Shown in pieces: positions 32,176 through 40,830 of a DNA stretch of 64,000 bases. Both the position numbers and the translations under genes were made by a program. The stretch lies in assembly GCA_043745485.1 (NCBI GenBank), contig JAYTSU010000017.1, positions 1-64,000 on the forward strand, read 5' to 3'. The DNA comes from RYN-417 sp043745485 (GTDB lineage: Bacteria > Patescibacteriota > Saccharimonadia > Saccharimonadales > JACDBH01). How positions within the stretch are numbered: position 1 is the first letter of the stretch; every line of letters begins with the position of its first letter. Below the pieces are notes generated by a model. That model had not been told where the DNA came from and searched no databases. It saw only the letters and a list, made by a program, of their open reading frames with translations.

Positions 32176-33612
32176 TCATTTTTGTAGTTGTTCCTTAATA
32201 ATAATCTGGACTACTTGCGGGTTTGCCTTACCTCTTGATGCTTTCATAACATTGCCTATCAGAAATCCGATGGCCTTCATCTCGCCGTTCTTAACGTCCT
32301 GGGCAGCTTTTGGATTAGCCAACAAGACCTCCGCAACAATCTTGCTCAGTTCATCTTCGTTTGACTCTTGAATCAGATTTTTCTCTGTCGCAATTGTTTC
32401 TGGTTCACCATTCGTTCGCTGCATTTCTCTTAGCACTTCTTTGGCTGCTGTGGAGCTAAGTTTATTAGTAGAAACGAGTTCCGACAGTTTAATAAGCTTG
32501 ATATCATCAATGACAACTTCGGCATTTTCAGCGTCTGGATTAGCGTCACTGTCATCTGTTTTTTGTACCGTCCAAAAAGCAATGCGTTTTGCATGTTCTG
32601 GCCCTGCTGTGTCCAATATTCTAGCTATTAGCATACTAGTCCTTGGGACATTTACGATGTCTTCAGTTACTTTAGGGTCTATACCCAAGTCTGCGAATTT
32701 TGCACGATAGTCTCTAGGCAATAGATTCATTGATGCTTTCACTTTTTTAACAAATGACTCTTCAAGTTGAACGGGTGGTATGTCTGGATCGGGGAAATAT
32801 CTATAGTCATGTGCGTCTTCTTTTGTGCGTTGGCTAAAGGTGCTTTGTTTGGAATCGTCCCAGCCACGTGTTTCTTGGACAATAGTTCCCCCATCTTGCA
32901 ATATAGTTATTTGGCGTTTTACTTCGTATTCAACGGCTTTTTCAACACTTTTAAATGAATTAAGATTTTTTGTTTCGCTCCTTGTACCCAGCACATTCGG
33001 GTCTTTACTAACACTGACATTTACATCAAAGCGCATATTGCCGTGGTACAGATTAACTTCGCTGACGTCAGCATACTTTATTAAAAGATATAGCTCGTGA
33101 GCGTAGGCCCGTGCTTCGGCAGCGGTGTGCATGTCTGGTTCACTAACAATTTCAAGCAGTGGCGTACCGGCGCGGTTAAGATCAACCAAGCTATACTCTG
33201 CTCCACTAGGATGCGTTGACTTGCCGGCGTCAGCTTCAAGGTGCGCACGTGTAATTCCAATACGCTTTTGCTCGCCGTTAATAATAATGTCCACATGTCC
33301 TCCTAGCACAATCGGCTCTTCGAACTGCGTAATCTGATAGCCCATAGGCAGATCGGGATAAAAATAGTGCTTACGGTCAAATTTGCTAAAAAGTTGTGGC
33401 GTAGTATTGAGTGCAAATGCGGCTTTAACGGACAGTTCAACAGCTTTATCATTTAAAACCGGCAGCGCGCCCGGCATACCAAGGCATATATGTGAAATCA
33501 GCGTGTTAGGGGCTGCGGTACGCGCATCATTATCGACCCCGGCGAATAACTTTGTCATAGTTTTGAGTTGAACGTGACATTCAATTCCAATGGTGGTCAG
33601 GAAGTCGCTCAT
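32176..33612 (-). CDS. gatB: Asp-tRNA(Asn)/Glu-tRNA(Gln) amidotransferase subunit B
   Basis: GatB is the kinase/tRNA-binding subunit of GatCAB, which converts mischarged Glu-tRNA(Gln) or Asp-tRNA(Asn). The 478-aa protein has IGIECHVQLKTMTKLF, the GatB signature DLPMGYQITQFEEPI, NRAGTPLLEIVSEPDMHTAAEA and a C-terminal YqeY-like domain. Its ATG overlaps the preceding stop by one base (TAATG). The order gatC-gatA-unknown-gatB is unusual only in the inserted gene. Confidence 0.97.
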   Translation of the reverse strand: MSDFLTTIGIECHVQLKTMTKLFAGVDNDARTAAPNTLISHICLGMPGALPVLNDKAVELSVKAAFALNTTPQLFSKFDRKHYFYPDLPMGYQITQFEEPIVLGGHVDIIINGEQKRIGITRAHLEADAGKSTHPSGAEYSLVDLNRAGTPLLEIVSEPDMHTAAEARAYAHELYLLIKYADVSEVNLYHGNMRFDVNVSVSKDPNVLGTRSETKNLNSFKSVEKAVEYEVKRQITILQDGGTIVQETRGWDDSKQSTFSQRTKEDAHDYRYFPDPDIPPVQLEESFVKKVKASMNLLPRDYRAKFADLGIDPKVTEDIVNVPRTSMLIARILDTAGPEHAKRIAFWTVQKTDDSDANPDAENAEVVIDDIKLIKLSELVSTNKLSSTAAKEVLREMQRTNGEPETIATEKNLIQESNEDELSKIVAEVLLANPKAAQDVKNGEMKAIGFLIGNVMKASRGKANPQVVQIIIKEQLQK

Positions 33613-34019
33613 TATAATGCCCCAAGGTCTTTCAATGCTTGGCCAATGCCAATAAGTGCATGTTTGATGTCTTTTTCGCGCAGTGCCACATCAGTCTGGT
33701 GCACAAGCTGGTTGCGGAGTTTATGTCCAAACCACACACCATCATTGTTGGTCAGTGATCTCTGCGCAGAGACTAGCCGTTCACCCATAGTCTTGCCTTT
33801 AAAATGCTTCTTTTTTAAAGCTTCATCCAGCAACGAATCGGCCTGGATTACTGCCAACCCCCAGGTCTCAGTTTTTGCACATAATTTTTGTAACTCTTTC
33901 CATTTTGCTCGGAAATGTTGCCGGTTTAAATCCTTTTTAGGTTTCTTTATAAAGAATGTTACTAATCCTGCGAGCGCAACAGCAGCTCCAACTACCGCGA
34001 TTAAAAGTTCGGCACTCAT
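33612..34019 (-). CDS. Membrane-anchored HEPN-like protein within the gatCAB operon
   Basis: The 135-aa protein starts MSAELLIAVVGAAVALAG, one membrane segment, followed by a basic stretch and a helical domain. That domain contains AVIQADSLLDEAL, GERLVSAQRS and HKLRNQLVHQ. RNQLVH fits the R-x4-H motif of HEPN domains, and the helix pattern resembles DUF4145-type HEPN proteins. Many HEPN domains are RNases, others only bind RNA or nucleotides. Its start overlaps the gatA stop (ATGA) and its stop overlaps the gatB start, so it must be made with the amidotransferase. The function is unknown; the HEPN call is by eye. Confidence 0.6.
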   Translation of the reverse strand: MSAELLIAVVGAAVALAGLVTFFIKKPKKDLNRQHFRAKWKELQKLCAKTETWGLAVIQADSLLDEALKKKHFKGKTMGERLVSAQRSLTNNDGVWFGHKLRNQLVHQTDVALREKDIKHALIGIGQALKDLGAL

Positions 34020-35461
34020 ACTGCAAGCTCCTCGTACGCTTTTGCAAGGCCAAGCAGTGCTCTGTCGTGTTTTTGAGCTGCCATTATTTGCAAACCAACT
34101 GGTAATCCAACACTGGTACCACACGGCACACTAATAGAGGGGATGCCAACCAAGTTTGCGGCTACGGTCATAATATCAATCAGATACATTTTGAGTGGAT
34201 CATTACTGTTCTCACCAATCTTGAAGGCGATCGTTGGAGCAACTGGACCTATCAAGAAATCTACAGTTTCAAATGCTTTACTGAACTCATTGATCAGTTT
34301 GGTACGCACCGTCTGGGCTTTTTTGTAGTAGGCATCATAATAGCCAGAGCTCAGTACGTATGTCCCAATCATTATTCGGCGCTTTGCTTCCTTGCCAAAG
34401 CCTTTTTCTCGGGACATTTCATAACTTTCATCGAGGGTTGTTGCGCTTAGGTCGCTGTAACCAAATCGTTGGCCATCATAGCGACTTAGGTTGCTGCTTA
34501 CTTCAGCTGGGCAAACAACATAATAAACTGCCAGAGCCAACGGCAGTGATGGCAGACTTATTTCTTTTATTTCGGCACCAGCATCTTTTAATTTTCTAAT
34601 AGCGGCGTCAATTAATGCCCGAACTTCTTGGTCTAGGCCTTCGCCCATGTATTCTTTGACTATGCCGACAGTCTTACCCTTTAGATCGCTATCTAGCTTT
34701 GTATAAGATGTTTCATCACGTTCAATTGTTGTCGAGTCTAATGAGTCTATACCAGCCATAACATCCACTATAAGGGCAGCGTCCTCTACGGTGCGCGTTA
34801 AAGGTCCAATACAGTCCAGCGAGCTGGCCATAGCAACAACACCACTACGTGACACTAAACCATATGTTGGCTTCAGGCCCACACAACCCGTAAAGCTTGC
34901 GGGCAAACGTACTGAACCACCCGTGTCTGTGCCAAGTGCAAAAGGGGCTAGGCCTAAAGCAACAGCAGCACCAGAGCCACCAGAACTTCCACCTGGTACC
35001 CGAGTCTTATCGTGCGGGTTGAGGGTCGTGAAAAAGTCACTGTTTTCGGTCGATGATCCGTGCGCAAACGCATCGAGGTTGGCTTTAGCGACACAGATAG
35101 CTCCCTCGTTCTCTAGCTGTTCAATTGCCCATGACTGGTAGGGTGCTTTAAAACCTTTTAAGATGTTGCTGGCAGCCGTTGTTTCGCCGTCAAACACTAA
35201 AAAATTATCTTTGGCAATGAATGGTACACCCGCTAAGCGGCCGGAACCGTAAGCGTCACTCAAATCACCCTGTGCAATTGCTTCATCAATGTCATGTGCC
35301 CTTGACCGTGCGCTGCCTTCTAACACTGAAATGATGGCTTTATATTCTTCGTTTTGGGCTATGGCTTGCAGTGACTTTTCAACCATATCAATAGCTTTAA
35401 GCTTGCCGCTTCGGACCTGCTCAGCGATTTCTGAAATTAACGGCCATTCAGTTGCTATCAT
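34016..35461 (-). CDS. gatA: Asp-tRNA(Asn)/Glu-tRNA(Gln) amidotransferase subunit A
   Basis: GatA is the glutaminase subunit that supplies ammonia to GatB. The 481-aa amidase-signature protein has the catalytic lysine in PFIAKDNFL and the serine-rich GGSSGGSGAAVALGLAPFALGTDTGGS (split: GGSSGGSGAAVALG, then GTDTGGSVRLPA) with the Ser-cisSer-Lys triad. PFIAKDN near residue 80 and GCVGLKPTYGLVSRSG follow family spacing. Overlap with gatC at ATGA indicates coupled translation. Confidence 0.97.
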   Translation of the reverse strand: MIATEWPLISEIAEQVRSGKLKAIDMVEKSLQAIAQNEEYKAIISVLEGSARSRAHDIDEAIAQGDLSDAYGSGRLAGVPFIAKDNFLVFDGETTAASNILKGFKAPYQSWAIEQLENEGAICVAKANLDAFAHGSSTENSDFFTTLNPHDKTRVPGGSSGGSGAAVALGLAPFALGTDTGGSVRLPASFTGCVGLKPTYGLVSRSGVVAMASSLDCIGPLTRTVEDAALIVDVMAGIDSLDSTTIERDETSYTKLDSDLKGKTVGIVKEYMGEGLDQEVRALIDAAIRKLKDAGAEIKEISLPSLPLALAVYYVVCPAEVSSNLSRYDGQRFGYSDLSATTLDESYEMSREKGFGKEAKRRIMIGTYVLSSGYYDAYYKKAQTVRTKLINEFSKAFETVDFLIGPVAPTIAFKIGENSNDPLKMYLIDIMTVAANLVGIPSISVPCGTSVGLPVGLQIMAAQKHDRALLGLAKAYEELAV

Positions 35462-35751
35462 CCAAGCATCCTCTTGACCTTAATATAGTTGCCTTCGCTT
35501 GCTGGAAGATTGTTTAGTAAATCATCAGTTTTGTAGCCATAGTCCAATAAGACATCTGGTCGGGAAACGTTCTTAAGTCCAGTTACTTGGTACGTTGGCT
35601 TGAGCCCATCAGTATCTACCCCGTCCAGCATTTGGACATAACCAAGGATGGCACTAATTTCTGCCTGGAACTCTTCAACTTCAGTATCACTAAGCTTCAG
35701 CCGAGACAGCTTAGCCAGTTTTAATACATCTTCCCTAGTTAGTTCTGCCAT
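35458..35751 (-). CDS. gatC: Asp-tRNA(Asn)/Glu-tRNA(Gln) amidotransferase subunit C
   Basis: GatC is the small belt subunit that stabilises GatA on GatB. The 97-aa protein has VLKLAKLSRLKLSDTEVEEFQAEISAIL in the usual place (here LAKLSRLKLSDTE and FQAEISAIL) and ends near YIKVKRMLG. First gene of the operon; an extended -10 (TG-G-TATAGT) lies 10 bases before the ATG. Confidence 0.95.
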   Translation of the reverse strand: MAELTREDVLKLAKLSRLKLSDTEVEEFQAEISAILGYVQMLDGVDTDGLKPTYQVTGLKNVSRPDVLLDYGYKTDDLLNNLPASEGNYIKVKRMLG

Positions 35752-35761
35752 ATGTCACTCT

Positions 35762-35770
35762 ACTATACCA
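35762..35770 (-). promoter_or_regulatory. Extended -10 promoter of gatC
   Basis: Minus-strand TG-G-TATAGT, with 10 bases between the hexamer and the gatC ATG; the predicted leader is 3-4 nt. Confidence 0.55.
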
Positions 35771-35784
35771 CCACTTTAACAGAG

Positions 35785-35807
35785 ATGGTAGGACGAAATT
35801 ATAGGAG
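35785..35807. other. Short spacer between uvrB and gatC
   Basis: No hairpin or T run is seen after uvrB; the two minus-strand units are separated only by about 55 bases holding the gatC promoter. Confidence 0.3.
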
Positions 35808-37778
35808 TTACAACTTGCTCTTCACGTCAGCTATGATGTCTCGTAGTTCAGCTGCTTTCTCAAATTCCAGATTTTGGCTGGCTAGATCCATCTGTGCACT
35901 GAGGTCTTTGATGAGATTCTTATACTCGTCCTTTGGAATTTTCTTCAGATTGAGCTTATTCGCTGCTGTCTTCGCCTCTTCGGAAAGTTCCGGCCGCATG
36001 CCAGCTTCAATTGATTTTTGAATACCTTCTGGCGTAATACCATGATCGTTATTATATTTTTGCTGAACTTCGCGCCGCGCATTAGTTTTATCCAGAGTCC
36101 GCTGCATACTACCCGTAATTCTGTCGGCATACATAATCACGTGACCCTCTATGTGCCGAGCTGCACGTCCGACTGTCTGGATCAAAGCCTGCTCGCTCCG
36201 CAAAAAGCCCTCTTTATCAGCGTCCAGTATAGCGACTAGCGAAACTTCAGGCAGATCAAGCCCTTCTCGTAGCAGATTAATGCCAACCACAACGTCATAA
36301 ATTCCGAGGCGCAAATCTCTGAGGATGTCAGTACGATCAAGTGTGTCGACATCGCTATGCAGATAGGTAACCTTAATGTTTAGGTCCTTCAAATATTCTG
36401 TAAGGTCCTCACTCATACGTTTTGTCAAGGTTGTGACCAGTACGCGTTGCCGCTTGGCAATGGTAGCGCGGATTTCGTGAATCAGGTCGTCAATCTGACC
36501 CTCTACGGGTCTAATTTCAATTGGTGGGTCAAGAAGACCTGTGGGGCGGATAACTTGCTCCACAGGAGAAGGACTCCTGCTAAGCTCATAGTCCGCTGGC
36601 GTTGCACTGACATACACAACTTTATTAATATGCTTTTCAAATTCTAAGAATGTTAGAGGGCGATTATCGAGGGCGCTGGGCAGCCGGAATCCATGTTCTA
36701 CTAAGACTTCCTTACGTGCTCTGTCGCCGTTATACATACCTCGCACTTGGGGTAATGTCATATGCGACTCATCGACAAACAGCAGAAAATCATCAGGGAA
36801 ATAATCTATCAAGGTCGCTGGCTGTTCGCCGGGTTCACGGTTAGTCAAGTAGCGTGAGTAGTTTTCGATACCTTTGACAAAGCCTGTCTCTTCCAGCATT
36901 TCGATATCAAATTTTGTCCTCTGTTTCAGACGCTGTACTTCGAGCAGTTTCCCTTGCTTTTCGAACTCTTCACTTCTTTCTTCCAATTCATTTTTAATCT
37001 GTACAAGTGCTAATTTTAGTTTGTCGTAAGGTGTTACATAATGCGAGCCAGGGAAAATTCGCAACGTATCCATTTCCTTCAATATCTCACCAGTCAGCGG
37101 ATCGATTTTTGTGATGCGATCAACATCATCGCCAAAAAATTCTATACGATAGGCAAACTCTTCACTTGCAGGATACACGTCCACGACGTCTCCTCGAACA
37201 CGGAACGTTGAGCGGTGAAAATCAATATCATTACGCTGATACTGGATATCAGTCAGGTGCCTGATAAATTTGTCACGCTGCGTCCGTACACCTTTTGTGA
37301 CCGTAATACTCAGGCCACCATAATCCTCAACAGAACCAATTCCATAAATACAGCTAACACTAGCCACAATAATCACATCACGGCGCTGCAACAACGAATC
37401 CGTAGCGGCATGACGTAAACGGTCAATTTCTTCATTAATTTGACTGTCTTTTTCTATATATGTATCACTCCGCGGTATGTAGGCTTCTGGCTGGTAGTAA
37501 TCAAAATAACTGACAAAATAATGGACTGCGTTGTCTGGAAAAAAAGTTTTAAATTCGTTATACAGCTGCGCAGCTAGCGTCTTATTATGGCTCAGTACAA
37601 GCGTTGGTTTTTGCATGTTCTGAATAATATTAGCCATAGTAAATGTCTTACCTGAGCCTGTCACACCAAGTAGAGTCTGTTCTCTGAGGCCTTTATTAAG
37701 CCCTTCGGTGAGGGCGGTTATTGCTGCAGGCTGGTCTCCCTGTGGCGTGTAATTACTTTTAATTTGGAATTTAGCCAT
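35808..37778 (-). CDS. uvrB: Excinuclease ABC subunit B
   Basis: UvrB is the damage-verifying helicase of nucleotide excision repair. The 656-aa protein has Walker A GVTGSGKT, the beta-hairpin region YFDYYQPEAYIPRSDTYIEK (split: FDYYQPEAYIPRSDTY), HSDVDTLDR, the GRAARHIEGHV motif VI, and the C-terminal UVR motif LIKDLSAQMDLASQNLEFEKAA (its core: ASQNLEFEKAAELRD). The ATG at 37778 is preferred over a TTG just before it. TG-G-TATAAT ends six bases upstream, so the mRNA probably starts at the ATG itself. No uvrA or uvrC lies in the window. Confidence 0.97.
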   Translation of the reverse strand: MAKFQIKSNYTPQGDQPAAITALTEGLNKGLREQTLLGVTGSGKTFTMANIIQNMQKPTLVLSHNKTLAAQLYNEFKTFFPDNAVHYFVSYFDYYQPEAYIPRSDTYIEKDSQINEEIDRLRHAATDSLLQRRDVIIVASVSCIYGIGSVEDYGGLSITVTKGVRTQRDKFIRHLTDIQYQRNDIDFHRSTFRVRGDVVDVYPASEEFAYRIEFFGDDVDRITKIDPLTGEILKEMDTLRIFPGSHYVTPYDKLKLALVQIKNELEERSEEFEKQGKLLEVQRLKQRTKFDIEMLEETGFVKGIENYSRYLTNREPGEQPATLIDYFPDDFLLFVDESHMTLPQVRGMYNGDRARKEVLVEHGFRLPSALDNRPLTFLEFEKHINKVVYVSATPADYELSRSPSPVEQVIRPTGLLDPPIEIRPVEGQIDDLIHEIRATIAKRQRVLVTTLTKRMSEDLTEYLKDLNIKVTYLHSDVDTLDRTDILRDLRLGIYDVVVGINLLREGLDLPEVSLVAILDADKEGFLRSEQALIQTVGRAARHIEGHVIMYADRITGSMQRTLDKTNARREVQQKYNNDHGITPEGIQKSIEAGMRPELSEEAKTAANKLNLKKIPKDEYKNLIKDLSAQMDLASQNLEFEKAAELRDIIADVKSKL

Positions 37779-37784
37779 CAAGCT

Positions 37785-37793
37785 ATTATACCA
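37785..37793 (-). promoter_or_regulatory. Extended -10 promoter of uvrB, leaderless
   Basis: A perfect TG-G-TATAAT ends six bases before the uvrB ATG, so the usual start point (about 7 bases downstream) falls on the A of the ATG. It is the clearest leaderless candidate in the window. Confidence 0.65.
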
Positions 37794-37837
37794 AGATTAT
37801 TTAATTGCGCGGCGTTGACGATTTAGTGGCTACTCTA

Positions 37838-38482
37838 CTAACCCGCGTGATCTGCAGAGTCCAAGAACCAGTGCTCGTCCTTGTTCATCGTGATTTTAAT
37901 ATCTTTAGATTCTTTATCTAATATATCAACAATTTTTGCGACAAGCCTTATAGGGTCTTCGTCATATACAACGAGATGTTTGAACGGCGGCTCTAGCTCC
38001 ATGAGTGATGGAATAATGTCAGCCGCGCCACCACTGCCAATCAACACACCGCATGGTTTACCAGACTCAAGTGCCGTAACAAATTCGTGCAAGCTACCTA
38101 AACGCCCGCCAACAGTAATGATGGCATCACTGGACTGTACGAGGTACTGGTCACGCCCAACATAATTAAGTCCGGTAAAGTTAATAAAATCAAAATAAAA
38201 ATGAGGTAAACGGTATTTATAGACGTGCTCCCTAAATGATGAAGCTGGTGAAAATCCTATGCTTACGCCACCGGCATTCTTTGCACCTCGGGCAGCGTAA
38301 TACGGCAGTCCAACTGTTGCGCCTGTTGTCAGGATGTGACCTTCTTCAGCTATGGCTTTGCCTAAACTTTCTGCTAAGTTATGTGACTCTTTAATAGTTG
38401 GACCACCAGCCGCACCAGAAACACAGATTGAATAGCGCAGTAGATATTTGTCCACGCCTTTATCTGATTTTTTTTCAATCAT
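37838..38482 (-). CDS. LOG-family (lysine decarboxylase-like, SLOG-fold) protein
   Basis: The 214-aa Rossmann-type protein has SICVSGAAGGPTIKES at the N-terminus, LTTGATVGLPYYAARGAK and VGGRLGSLHEFVTALESGKPCGVL. The last resembles the PGGxGTxxE nucleotide-binding motif of LOG proteins, with changes (GGRLGSLHE). Canonical LOG enzymes release cytokinin bases from nucleotides; divergent SLOG members bind nucleotide ligands in other contexts. Here the substrate is unknown. It overlaps the preceding 412-aa gene by ATGA, implying a joint function. Confidence 0.7.
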   Translation of the reverse strand: MIEKKSDKGVDKYLLRYSICVSGAAGGPTIKESHNLAESLGKAIAEEGHILTTGATVGLPYYAARGAKNAGGVSIGFSPASSFREHVYKYRLPHFYFDFINFTGLNYVGRDQYLVQSSDAIITVGGRLGSLHEFVTALESGKPCGVLIGSGGAADIIPSLMELEPPFKHLVVYDEDPIRLVAKIVDILDKESKDIKITMNKDEHWFLDSADHAG

Positions 38483-39717
38483 ATTTTTAGCCTTTCCGGT
38501 GCAATCATATTGTTATCAAGCTGCTTTAATACCTGCGAAGCTAAGTTAGCCTGTCCCATATAGCGCACAAATAGTTCGTTCCACAAACTTTCACGCATAT
38601 GGAAAAACAGTCTTTGATCATAATGCGCACCCGTACTGTATGACATGCTGTTGTCGAGCAGGTTGAAGCTTACCGGATATTTTCCGCTCAAGTTTGCGAC
38701 AAAATCTAAATCTTTCCAAAACGCCAGTTCTGGGTCAATGTCATAGAGATACTCTTCGGCCTTACGCCAATGCAGGTCTTCTGGCTGAACATGTGGTTCA
38801 AATATTTCTGGATGATACTCATGTGTCAGTTTACCGTAATACCTTTGGATAACCCGCCAGTGTACGTGAGATCCAGCCATGACAGCGGCCTTGCTTACAT
38901 CAGCTACTAATGTTTCAGCAATAATTTTACCGAAATGAGGTTTGACTTGTTGAAGCTTAAAAAATGCACTATAAAGCCGAATCTCATTAATATAATGGAA
39001 CAGAAGCGGCATGGCTGTAAGTGTAATCCCTGGAAGCTTTTCTAAAGTAGTTGGCAGCATCAGGATCACGCCGAGCTCTTTGAGATGGGTAATATTGTGG
39101 CGCTTCTTACGTACAAAGTCTTCGGCGATGTCACCCCAGCGATCTTTGGACATGCTAATGACTTCAATATCTCTGGTTTCAAAATCGGACGGCATCAAGC
39201 TCTTATATGTTTTATCAAACTTCACAAGCCATGTCGGAGTCTCGGCAAACCTGAGTGCTCCATATATTTCATACAGATTTTCACGCTTGAGCATTGAGTC
39301 AATAGATGTGTACCCAAGATGTTTCATAATATTTGGAGGCGGTGTGTCCTTGAGCATACGCTTTGCAACGCTCCTTTTTAACACCCAAGCACTTCGCGGC
39401 ATTTTAAAAGCGTCAACAGCTTTTTTGATGAGCGGCAACATCTCCTGCACATCGGAGGGGTCTTTGCCGCCAATTTGTTGAGCAAGGTGGCTGTCATGCA
39501 TACGCACCAAGTTTATAAGCGCCTGGTACAGCTCCTCACCAGTCGTATCCCTTGGATCAAGTTTTAGCTCTTTGGTTTTTAGCTGAACTTTGCCAATAAT
39601 TTCTGCGATAAGGCGAACATCTGCACCTGACTGACCGCTCGCGGTTTCGAGTTGTTTTACAGAAAGCGTAAACAACGGCTCAGTAGCACCCAGTAAATCG
39701 CTAAGTAAGTTAGACAT
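38479..39717 (-). CDS. Protein of unknown function (412 aa) coupled to a LOG-like protein
   Basis: I do not recognise the family. The protein is soluble by appearance, mostly helical, with no clear membrane anchor. One moderately hydrophobic stretch (HLKELGVILMLPTTLEKLPG and TAMPLLFHYINEIRLYSAFF) lies near 230-270. There are conserved-looking aromatic/charged segments near the C-terminus (FWKDLDFVANLSGKYPVSFN, MRESLWNELFVRYMG). No nucleotide-binding loop or metal motif is obvious. It is followed by the LOG-like gene with an ATGA overlap. The start has TATGCT repeats upstream but no ribosome site. Confidence 0.6.
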   Translation of the reverse strand: MSNLLSDLLGATEPLFTLSVKQLETASGQSGADVRLIAEIIGKVQLKTKELKLDPRDTTGEELYQALINLVRMHDSHLAQQIGGKDPSDVQEMLPLIKKAVDAFKMPRSAWVLKRSVAKRMLKDTPPPNIMKHLGYTSIDSMLKRENLYEIYGALRFAETPTWLVKFDKTYKSLMPSDFETRDIEVISMSKDRWGDIAEDFVRKKRHNITHLKELGVILMLPTTLEKLPGITLTAMPLLFHYINEIRLYSAFFKLQQVKPHFGKIIAETLVADVSKAAVMAGSHVHWRVIQRYYGKLTHEYHPEIFEPHVQPEDLHWRKAEEYLYDIDPELAFWKDLDFVANLSGKYPVSFNLLDNSMSYSTGAHYDQRLFFHMRESLWNELFVRYMGQANLASQVLKQLDNNMIAPERLKI

Positions 39718-39766
39718 AGATTAGCATAAGCATATCATTTAAAAGCTGCTAAAAATAGCCATAAAA

Positions 39767-40765
39767 CTACATTGACGTTGGGCGATACCACTCTGGTGCT
39801 TTTTCTAATAATGTTCGCAGTTGCGCTTCTGTCATTAGCCCGTCTTGGGCGCCAACGTGTTGAACAACGTTCATCGAATTTATCGGCCCCCATCGTAATG
39901 CTTCCTTCAGATCCTCACCCTTGATGAGCGCTGCCACAAAAGTAGAGGCAAAGGCATCGCCAGCACCGGTGCGTTCTACTGGTGGGTTTGGGTCAGGATA
40001 AATAGGCATAAAGAATCTGCCTTCAGGACCGCTGGCATAGGCACCGTTAGGACCATCGCTGATGAGTACGGTCTTTGGGCCAAGTGCGTGCAGTTTGTCA
40101 AAGAGGTCGTGGACATTTTTATGGTCGCCACCACCAACTGTTACCGCTTCTTCTCTGTTCAATATTAGTACCGTGCAGCGCTGGTAGAGTTTCTTAAGTC
40201 TCTCTGCTCCGTCCTGCATCTGAAACGTGCCAGGCTGGAAGGCAAACTTAACATCTGGATTGTCGTGTAGCCATTCGGCGATATCGTCATGAAATGGCAA
40301 GCTGTTTTTACTTATGGAGCTAAAATATACCCATTTTGGCATATCCATTTTGTGAATAACTGGCCAATGATAATCATATTCTTCATGCTTGATTAAAATC
40401 GTCCGCTCTTCTTTGTACCACAGGACATAATGATAATTACTTACCTTACCCGGATTGATATGCACATACCGCGGATCAACCTTATTCTTGTGAAGCGCAG
40501 ATATCATATCGCGGCCATGCTGGTCATGACCAACATTTGAGATAAGCCCGCTATTGAGTCCTAGACGAGCAAAGCTGACACTGGCATTGGCCGCATTACC
40601 AACGGCTTCTTTTACTTCAGCATGGTCAAACGGCACTTTTGTACCAAAGGGCATCGCTAGGAATGTACCGTGTTCGTTGGAATACGTGTGCGCTTGATCG
40701 TCAAGCAATCTGATGAATGCATCCGTTACCGTGTCGCCGATACTAAAAACGTCTATATTACTCAT
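39767..40765 (-). CDS. PfkB family carbohydrate kinase
   Basis: The 332-aa ribokinase-fold enzyme phosphorylates a sugar or nucleoside with ATP. Visible are DVFSIGDTVTDAF, GNAANASVSFARLG (substrate/ATP fold signature 1), LILNREEAVTVGG, and the catalytic RTGAGDAFASTFVAAL (Asp general base). The substrate cannot be read from the sequence. It lies downstream of the aldolase at the end of a sugar-phosphate cluster, so a hexose-phosphate kinase role is possible. The ATG at 40765 is preceded by GGGTGGGG; a GTG two codons upstream is an alternative. Confidence 0.85.
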   Translation of the reverse strand: MSNIDVFSIGDTVTDAFIRLLDDQAHTYSNEHGTFLAMPFGTKVPFDHAEVKEAVGNAANASVSFARLGLNSGLISNVGHDQHGRDMISALHKNKVDPRYVHINPGKVSNYHYVLWYKEERTILIKHEEYDYHWPVIHKMDMPKWVYFSSISKNSLPFHDDIAEWLHDNPDVKFAFQPGTFQMQDGAERLKKLYQRCTVLILNREEAVTVGGGDHKNVHDLFDKLHALGPKTVLISDGPNGAYASGPEGRFFMPIYPDPNPPVERTGAGDAFASTFVAALIKGEDLKEALRWGPINSMNVVQHVGAQDGLMTEAQLRTLLEKAPEWYRPTSM

Positions 40766-40830
40766 CCCCACCCTATACTTTTTATATTGCTTATGCCTAA
40801 TTATGCCACAGTAATGCTACTGGTGGCAAT

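Noticed and set aside
37838..39717. Thoeris- or CBASS-like defence system based on the SLOG-type protein
   Set aside because: No TIR, cyclase, nuclease or membrane effector domain could be recognised in the partner, so a defence role is not supported by sequence.
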